Source: Streptomyces alfalfae
GTDB taxonomy: Bacteria; Actinomycetota; Actinomycetes; Streptomycetales; Streptomycetaceae
Length of the DNA stretch: 64,000 nt
Assembly: GCF_004127445.1 (NCBI RefSeq)
Contig: NZ_QEXM01000034.1
Location: forward strand, 1-64,000
Direction: 5' to 3'
Of this stretch, positions 59,551 through 64,000 are shown piece by piece. Under the pieces are notes generated by a model. The model did not search any database. It saw only the letters and a list, made by a program, of their open reading frames with translations, and had not been told where the DNA came from. A program made the translations under genes and the position numbers. Every line of letters starts with the position of its first letter. Position 1 is the stretch's first letter.

Positions 59551-60261
59551 ATGCAGACGACGCGCACCACCACCGACACGGACACGCCGGAGAGCGCCGC
59601 CTACACACCCACCGACCGCACTGTCCCCACCCGCTCCCGCGACCGTGCCTCGTACGACCGGGAGACGGTGCACGCGGTGCTCGACGAGGCATATGTCTGC
59701 CACCTCGGCTTCGTGCGCGACGGCGCCCCCGTCGTCCTGCCGACGCTCTTCGCCCGCGTGGGCGAGCGCCTCTACGTCCATGGCTCGACCGGCTCCCGGC
59801 CCCTGCGGATGGCGGGCGACGCACAGGACGGGGCGGCGGACCCGGGGATCCAGGTGTGCCTGACCGTCACCCACGTCGACGGTCTCGTCCTGGCCCGCTC
59901 CGCCTTCCACCACTCGATCAACTACCGCTCCGTCGTGGTCCACGGCACCGCCCACCAGGTCACGGACCCCGAGGAGAAGCGGGCCGCGCTCGACGCGCTC
60001 GTCGACCACGTCGTGCCGGGGCGGGCCGCCGACTCCCGCCCCGCCAACGCCAAGGAGCTCGCCGCGACCGCCGTGCTCCGCCTCGACCTGAACGAGGTCT
60101 CGGCGAAGGCCCGCACGGGCGGACCCCATGACGAGCCGGAGGACATGGGCCTCCCCCACTGGGCGGGCGTGCTCCCGCTCCGCCGGGGCTACGACGCGCC
60201 GCTGCCCTCCGCCGACCTCGCCCAGGACATCGCGGCGCCGGACTACCTGCCCGGCCTGTGA
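59551..60261 (+). CDS. PPOX-family protein linked to the MocR regulator
   Basis: 236-residue FMN-binding split-barrel protein: VLDEAYVCHLGFVRDGAPVVLPTLFARVGERLYVHGS, AFHHSINYRSVVVHGTAHQV, and a C-terminal HWAGVLPLRRGYDAPLP. Its neighbourhood with a MocR/PdxR-type regulator suggests PLP or PMP metabolism, though PdxH function is not established. AGGAGAAGG precedes the ATG at 59551. A strong hairpin follows. Confidence 0.87.
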   Translation: MQTTRTTTDTDTPESAAYTPTDRTVPTRSRDRASYDRETVHAVLDEAYVCHLGFVRDGAPVVLPTLFARVGERLYVHGSTGSRPLRMAGDAQDGAADPGIQVCLTVTHVDGLVLARSAFHHSINYRSVVVHGTAHQVTDPEEKRAALDALVDHVVPGRAADSRPANAKELAATAVLRLDLNEVSAKARTGGPHDEPEDMGLPHWAGVLPLRRGYDAPLPSADLAQDIAAPDYLPGL

Positions 60262-60282
60262 TCCACCGCTGTGAACCCTGAG

Positions 60283-60317
60283 AGGGGTGGCCGCCCCGGC
60301 GCGGGGCGGCCACCCCT
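60283..60317. terminator. Strong bidirectional terminator
   Basis: A perfect 15-bp stem: AGGGGTGGCCGCCCC (60283-60297), 5-nt loop, GGGGCGGCCACCCCT (60303-60317), flush with the stop of the convergent EamA gene. Confidence 0.9.
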
Positions 60318-61280
60318 TCAGACCGTCACGGCGGCCCGTCGCGCCGCCACCGCTCCCCGCGCCTCCGCGACCGCTAGCCCCGTCACCGCGGCCAGCATCA
60401 GCACCGTGCCCGCGACGGTCGCCGCCGTGAGGGCCTCACCGAGCAGGGCGACCGCGATGACCGCGGCGCTGACCGGCTCCAGGAGCATGATCACGGAGAC
60501 GGTCGCGGAGCGTACGACGGCCGCCCCGGCGAAGTAGAGCGCGTACGCGACGGCCGTCGGCACGGCGGCGATGTACAGCAGATAGACGGCCACGCGCGCG
60601 TGGTCGGCCGTGTGCGGCACCAGGCCCTCGGCCGCGGCCCCCGGCAGCAGGCAGAGCGCGACGACCGCGAACGCCCAGACCGTCGTGTCGGAGGAGTCGG
60701 CTCCGCCGTCCCGCCCCCACCAGCGCGTCACCAGCGTCATGGCGGCGTACGCGGCGGCCGACACGAGCCCCCAGACCACACCCAGCGGCCGTACGGTCGC
60801 CTCGCCGCCCCCGAGGACGAGCACCACGAGCCCGGCGAGGGCGCCGAGGACGGCGACGGCACCGCCGCCCCCGAGCCGCTCCCCCATGGCCAGCCGTGCG
60901 CCGAGGGCGATGAGGACGGGGCCCGAGCCCATGGTGACGACGGTGCCGACCGCGAGGCCGGTCGTCTCGACCGCCGCGAAGTAGGCGGTCTGGAACACCG
61001 CGAGGGCCACGCCCGTGACGGCGATCCGGCGGGCCCTGCGGCCCCGCGGCTCACGGGCCCCGGACACGTACGCCTTCTTGCGGTTCGGCCGTACCGCGCG
61101 CGTGGCGAGCAGCAGGACGAAACCGCCCGCGCACCGCCAGAAGGAGAGGCCGACCGGCCCCATGTCACTGGCCTGGAACACGAGCGCGGCGGCGGCGCCG
61201 GCCGTGCCCCAGGCGACTCCGGCGACGATCAGATAGACGAGGCCCCGCCCGACGGGCAGACCGAGGACAGCATTCGACAC
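60318..61280 (-). CDS. EamA/DMT-family exporter controlled by a leader peptide
   Basis: 320-residue ten-helix transporter: [82 protein letters not shown], and the second repeat ending [18 protein letters not shown] at 61280 has GGAGA at 9-nt spacing. A 13-codon leader peptide and hairpins lie between the gene and its promoter. It follows another EamA gene on the same strand, but with its own promoter. Confidence 0.9.
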   Translation of the reverse strand: MSNAVLGLPVGRGLVYLIVAGVAWGTAGAAAALVFQASDMGPVGLSFWRCAGGFVLLLATRAVRPNRKKAYVSGAREPRGRRARRIAVTGVALAVFQTAYFAAVETTGLAVGTVVTMGSGPVLIALGARLAMGERLGGGGAVAVLGALAGLVVLVLGGGEATVRPLGVVWGLVSAAAYAAMTLVTRWWGRDGGADSSDTTVWAFAVVALCLLPGAAAEGLVPHTADHARVAVYLLYIAAVPTAVAYALYFAGAAVVRSATVSVIMLLEPVSAAVIAVALLGEALTAATVAGTVLMLAAVTGLAVAEARGAVAARRAAVTV

Positions 61281-61340
61281 GTGAGAGTTCTCCGCAGCAG
61301 AGGAGGGACAGATGGCTCCGTCTGCGGGCAGCACCGCTTG

Positions 61341-61359
61341 GCCCGGCCACCGGCCGGGC
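61341..61359. terminator. Hairpin between leader peptide and EamA gene
   Basis: GCCCGGCC (61341-61348) and GGCCGGGC (61352-61359) form a perfect 8-bp stem with a 3-nt loop. With a second small stem at the leader stop codon (CCCGC-GCTA-GCGGG, 61376-61389) it gives the pair of alternative structures expected of an attenuator. Confidence 0.7.
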
Positions 61360-61380
61360 GCGATCCGTGGGCGTCCCGCG

Positions 61381-61422
61381 CTAGCGGGCGGGAGGCGGAA
61401 GGACGAGTGCTCGTGCGTGCAT
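61381..61422 (-). CDS. Leader peptide [13 protein letters not shown]
   Basis: Thirteen codons followed by TAG. The ATG is 7 nt after TAGGGT (61435-61430), itself preceded by TTGGCG (61459-61454) at an 18-nt spacing, so the leader is expected to be translated leaderless. The three consecutive Pro codons (PPP) are a known ribosome-stalling motif dependent on EF-P. The stop overlaps one small hairpin; the stronger hairpin follows. A role as a sensor controlling the downstream EamA gene is inferred. Confidence 0.6.
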   Translation of the reverse strand: MHARALVLPPPAR

Positions 61423-61429
61423 GATCCGC

Positions 61430-61459
61430 ACCCTAGGTCGCGCGGCCACTGCGCGCCAA
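61430..61459 (-). promoter_or_regulatory. Promoter of the leader peptide / EamA transcript
   Basis: TTGGCG (61459-61454), 18 nt, TAGGGT (61435-61430). The -10 contains the TAG stop of the upstream EamA gene (61433). Confidence 0.65.
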
Positions 61460-62452
61460 CTCCGTTTCGGATGCCGGTACGGCATCCCCGGCGGTCGGCC
61501 CGCCCGGCCTCGCCGACTGGGCGATGAACGCGCCCACCAGGACCACGGCGCCGCCGGCGATCTGCGGCGCCGAGAGGTGTTCGCCGAGGACGACCCAGGC
61601 GAGGGCGGTCGCGATGACGGCTTCGAGGCAGGCCACGACACCGGCCACCTGCGGGGAGAGCCTGCGCACGGACACCACCCCGGTGATGTACGCGAGGACG
61701 GTCGCGACGAGCACGATCCAGCCGAGCAGCGTCCAGGCGGGGACGGCCGAACCGTCCAGGTCGGCGCTGCCCGCGAGCACCGCCCAGTCCATGCCCCACG
61801 GCCGCGCGACGACGGTCAGCACGGCCGTGCCGACGAGCAGGCCGTACGCGATGACGCCGAGAGGGTGGGGCGCGTCGTCGCCCGCGTCGCTGCCCTGGTC
61901 GGACAGGACGAAGTAGCCGACCTGGCAGCAGGCGGCGCCCAGCGCGAGCAGGAGTCCGAAGGCGTCGAAGCCGAGCCCCGCCCACACCTCGACGACGCAG
62001 GCGAGCCCGCCCACCGCGAGCACGACGCCGAACGCCGCCGCCCGTGTCACCGGCTTGCGCTGCACGAAGCGCACCCAGCCGAGGACCAGCGCGGGGGCGA
62101 GGTACTCGATCAGCAGGGCGACGCCGACGGGGATACGGGAGAGCGCGGCGAAATAGCAGGCCTGGACGCCCGCGACGGCGAGGAGGCCGAACCCGGCGAG
62201 CAGCGCGGGCCTGTCCCGCACCAGAGAGCGGTGGCGCCAGGCGACGGGCAGCATCACCAGGGCGGCGCCCGCCACCCGCAGCCACACGACGTGGAGGGGG
62301 TCGAGCCCCGCCTCGATCAGCGGCTTGGCCGCGACGCCGGAGCCGCCGAAGGCGACGGCGGAGAGCAGGGCGAGTCCGAGACCGAAGCCCGGTCCCCGGC
62401 TCCCGTGCCCCGCACGGCTCTCCTGGATCCCCTGAGACGCTTGCACGGGCAC
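61433..62452 (-). CDS. EamA/RhtA-like exporter
   Basis: 339-residue ten-helix transporter: [31 protein letters not shown], then [35 protein letters not shown] (typical of RhtA/threonine exporter-like members), and the second repeat [19 protein letters not shown]. Start at GTG 62452, immediately downstream of a 7-bp dyad (62455-62473). Substrate unknown. Confidence 0.92.
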   Translation of the reverse strand: MPVQASQGIQESRAGHGSRGPGFGLGLALLSAVAFGGSGVAAKPLIEAGLDPLHVVWLRVAGAALVMLPVAWRHRSLVRDRPALLAGFGLLAVAGVQACYFAALSRIPVGVALLIEYLAPALVLGWVRFVQRKPVTRAAAFGVVLAVGGLACVVEVWAGLGFDAFGLLLALGAACCQVGYFVLSDQGSDAGDDAPHPLGVIAYGLLVGTAVLTVVARPWGMDWAVLAGSADLDGSAVPAWTLLGWIVLVATVLAYITGVVSVRRLSPQVAGVVACLEAVIATALAWVVLGEHLSAPQIAGGAVVLVGAFIAQSARPGGPTAGDAVPASETELARSGRAT

Positions 62453-62454
62453 AT

Positions 62455-62473
62455 CATGACAGGCGGTGTCATG
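62455..62473. promoter_or_regulatory. 7-bp dyad at the EamA start
   Basis: CATGACA-N5-TGTCATG: perfect inverted repeat ending 3 nt before the GTG start of the EamA gene. The position across the promoter/start suggests a repressor site; no local regulator gene. Confidence 0.6.
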
Positions 62474-62521
62474 AGCGTCATCCCCGATGACCCCTGTCTC
62501 AATCGGCGGACGTCCCGCGCC

Positions 62522-63106
62522 TCACGCACGCTCCTGACCGGAGCCCCCGAGGTAGCCGTGGTCGCCGGAGGCGTACTGCCGGCAGCCCGCCTCGACGCGC
62601 TTGAGCAGGACCTCGACGTCGACACCGGCCCGCCCGAGGACCTCGACCGCGCGGCATTCGGCATCCGCCACGAGGCCGGCGAGGAGGTCCATGCCGAGCG
62701 CCCGCGCGTCGCCGCGCCGTTCGGCCCGCTCCAGGGCCACCTCCATGGCGAGGACGGCCGCCGGCGACCAGCCGGTCTCCTTGCCCGACCGCACCACGGG
62801 CACGGCCCCGGAGTCCTCGACGGTGCCCTGCCACTGCAGGCCGTAGCCGATGCTGCGCTGGACGAGGTAGCCGAGGAGGCGCACCACCTGGGCGCCGTCC
62901 GTGAAGACCGCGCGCACCTCGGGGTCGGACTCCAGGAGGGAGTGCAGCAGGTGGGCGGTGTCTATCTGCCGGTCCCCGTCACGTACCGCCCGGCGGCGCG
63001 CGCCCGCCACCACGGAGGCCAGTTCGGCGCTGAGGCGGGACTCGGGTTCTGCGGGGATCAGGTCGGGTTCGGGCCCCGGCGGGGTACGGCTTTGCACATC
63101 TCCCAC
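62522..63106 (-). CDS. Clp N-terminal (ClpR) domain protein
   Basis: 194-residue protein: a Pro/Glu-rich head, then two Clp_N repeats, QIDTAHLLHSLLESDPEVRAVF and GMDLLAGLVADAECRAVEVL, as in ClpA/ClpC substrate-adaptor domains, but no AAA+ ATPase. Free-standing Clp_N proteins in actinobacteria are thought to act as adaptors or regulators of Clp proteolysis. GTG at 63106 is supported by GGAGGT at 7-nt spacing; the open frame reaches to 63466 but is not plausible. Confidence 0.85.
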   Translation of the reverse strand: MGDVQSRTPPGPEPDLIPAEPESRLSAELASVVAGARRRAVRDGDRQIDTAHLLHSLLESDPEVRAVFTDGAQVVRLLGYLVQRSIGYGLQWQGTVEDSGAVPVVRSGKETGWSPAAVLAMEVALERAERRGDARALGMDLLAGLVADAECRAVEVLGRAGVDVEVLLKRVEAGCRQYASGDHGYLGGSGQERA

Positions 63107-63311
63107 CCCATCAACCTCCGGCGGCACATGCATCGGCGGCGGGAAGCATCTTGGCGTCCGACATAGGTTGGGCAGTGGTGCGACGGTTGTCCTCCTTACG
63201 GATGAGATCCGGCAGATCCGTCCGTAACGGCGCGCGCCGTCTTGCCCCGCGCCCGTGGAGCAACCATGGTGCGCCGCCGCACGTCTGAAAAGCATGGAGA
63301 GCAGGTGCTGG

Positions 63312-63482
63312 ATGGTCGCCCTGCCGGCGGTCGACGGCAGGCAGTACGTGTACCGGGTGTACGCCCCTGACGACGCACGCCCCGCCGACCTGTTCTGGGA
63401 CGCCTGGCACTGCCACGACGAAGGCCCCTTCCCCAGGGCCTCGGACCTCTTCGACGCGGCGGTCATACGCCGGGTCGGGTGA
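63312..63482 (+). CDS. Small conserved protein of unknown function
   Basis: 56 residues: VALPAVDGRQYVYRVYAPDD, then LFWDAWHCHDEGPFPRASDLFDAA. The aromatic-rich, acidic sequence looks folded rather than random. Codon usage is normal. ATG at 63312 has GGAGAG 9 nt upstream; ATG at 63294 is possible. Function unknown. Confidence 0.65.
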   Translation: MVALPAVDGRQYVYRVYAPDDARPADLFWDAWHCHDEGPFPRASDLFDAAVIRRVG

Positions 63483-63927
63483 CCGTGGAGGGATGCCGGG
63501 CCCCGTACGGGGGATGACCGGTGCCGCGTACGAGGAGCGGCCGGACCCCGTACGAGACGACCCGGACCTGTACGGGCTCACCCGGCCCCGGACGCGGGTA
63601 CGCCCGTCCCCGGACGGGCACGCCCGTCCCCGGACGGGCACGCCCGGACACGTACGGGATCGTCGCGGCGCCGTACGGGCTCACCTGGCACCGGACGGGA
63701 TCGTCGCGGCACCGTCCGAGATCGCTCGGCCCCGGACGGGATCGCTAGGGCCCCGTCCCGGTTCACCCGGCCTCGCACGGGACCGCCGGAACCCCCACGA
63801 GATCACGCGAACCAGGACGGGATCACCCGGGGGCCCCGGACGGGACCACCCGGCCCCGCACGGGGTCCGCCGGAACCCCGTACGAGATCACAGGGCCCCG
63901 GACGGGATCGCCGGGCCCCGCCCGAGT
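63483..63927. other. 445-bp convergent intergenic region, almost all repeats
   Basis: Between the stops of the small gene and the partial methyltransferase-like gene. It is filled by the array at 63485-63920; no gene is seen. Confidence 0.7.
63485..63920. repeat. About 21 tandem 20-23-bp units
   Basis: Units follow the pattern G(T/G/C)ACGGGATC(G/A)CC then CGGCCCC, mostly 20 or 21 bp; identical neighbours occur at 63602-63639 (ACGGGCACGCCCGTCCCC twice). Each unit ends in a CCGG-CCCC-type run. No spacers or leader, so it is not CRISPR. Confidence 0.85.
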
Positions 63928-64000
63928 TCACCCGGCCCGCGTGGCGACCACGACCGTCGCGTACAGCTCCTCGTCCTCGACGACCGTCGCCGTCAGGCCC
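63928..64000 (-). CDS. C-terminal fragment of a probable methyltransferase
   Basis: Only the last 24 codons are in the window (GLTATVVEDEELYATVVVATRAG then TGA). The pattern of a short beta strand ending YATVVVATR is typical of the final strand of class I SAM-dependent methyltransferases, but this is too short to be certain. The gene continues beyond the right edge. Confidence 0.6.
   Translation of the reverse strand, partial: GLTATVVEDEELYATVVVATRAG

Noticed and set aside
60318..62285. A single 655-codon fusion protein over two EamA genes
   Set aside because: The upper part is antisense to reason: it is out of frame with the 61433 gene, whereas both EamA proteins are complete in their own frames.
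63485..63920. CRISPR array or coding repeats
   Set aside because: Tandem units without spacers; frames give only Arg/Gly/Pro repeats.

Overview
The window looks like chromosomal DNA from a Streptomyces or very close relative. GC content is high with an almost complete third-position GC bias, GTG starts are common, and the gene content is typical: a large-subunit KatE catalase, a divergent third EF-Tu, a GH18 chitinase behind paired DasR-like boxes, an olsB-olsA ornithine-lipid pair, HATPase anti-sigma-like proteins, a ClpN-domain protein and many leaderless promoters. I see no rRNA, tRNA, insertion sequence, prophage, CRISPR array or biosynthetic gene cluster. About 68 genes are supported; the last one runs off the right edge.

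Layout. 1-9.6 kb: katE, divergent from a cysteine hydrolase and an SDR; an APC permease; small secreted proteins (a peptidoglycan-binding protein and a paralogous pair); an AraC regulator and a Tat-exported intradiol dioxygenase. 9.7-19 kb: FG-GAP protein, double GNAT, HATPase, lactate 2-monooxygenase with an Lrp regulator and HAD phosphatase, asparaginase divergent from a second Lrp regulator, chitinase. 19-26 kb: ornithine-lipid pair, CoA-transferase, YbaK-type deacylase, XRE-cupin regulator, two left-handed beta-helix proteins, DedA, hotdog thioesterase. 26-31 kb: three tandem paralogous membrane-anchored proteins, then an MFS transporter and a spermidine-synthase-like protein. 32-38 kb: tuf3-like EF-Tu, AlkD-like repair protein, TVP38 and UppP membrane proteins, poly-gamma-glutamate hydrolase, PASTA lipoprotein and a 25-codon bL37 ribosomal protein gene. 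38-47 kb: a 28-bp dyad repeat array, Lnt, an FAD monooxygenase with a divergent TetR repressor, and ung. 47-55 kb: peptide-type solute-binding protein, two SDR genes, a HipA-like/DUF3037 pair, an S9 peptidase, a Rieske protein and an isochorismatase-fold pseudoenzyme. 55-64 kb: two PPOX proteins, LysR and MocR regulators, three EamA exporters, a ClpN protein, a 20-bp repeat array and the 3' end of a probable methyltransferase.

Regulatory logic can be read in several places: two near-identical palindromes between the FAD monooxygenase and its TetR gene; a palindrome inside the MocR promoter; a long LysR-type dyad; PafBC/RecA-NDp-like promoters in front of ung and a helical-repeat hypothetical gene; a sigma-B-like promoter for katE; and a leaderless 13-codon leader peptide with a PPP motif, followed by hairpins, ahead of an EamA exporter. 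About a dozen genes appear leaderless, with a TANNNT-type -10 element 6-8 nt before the start codon.

The strongest candidates for undescribed biology are the 28-bp dyad array (39393-39751), the triplicated membrane proteins with matching leaderless promoters (26280-29560), and the PPP leader peptide (61381-61422). All functional assignments come from reading sequence by eye; no database search was run.
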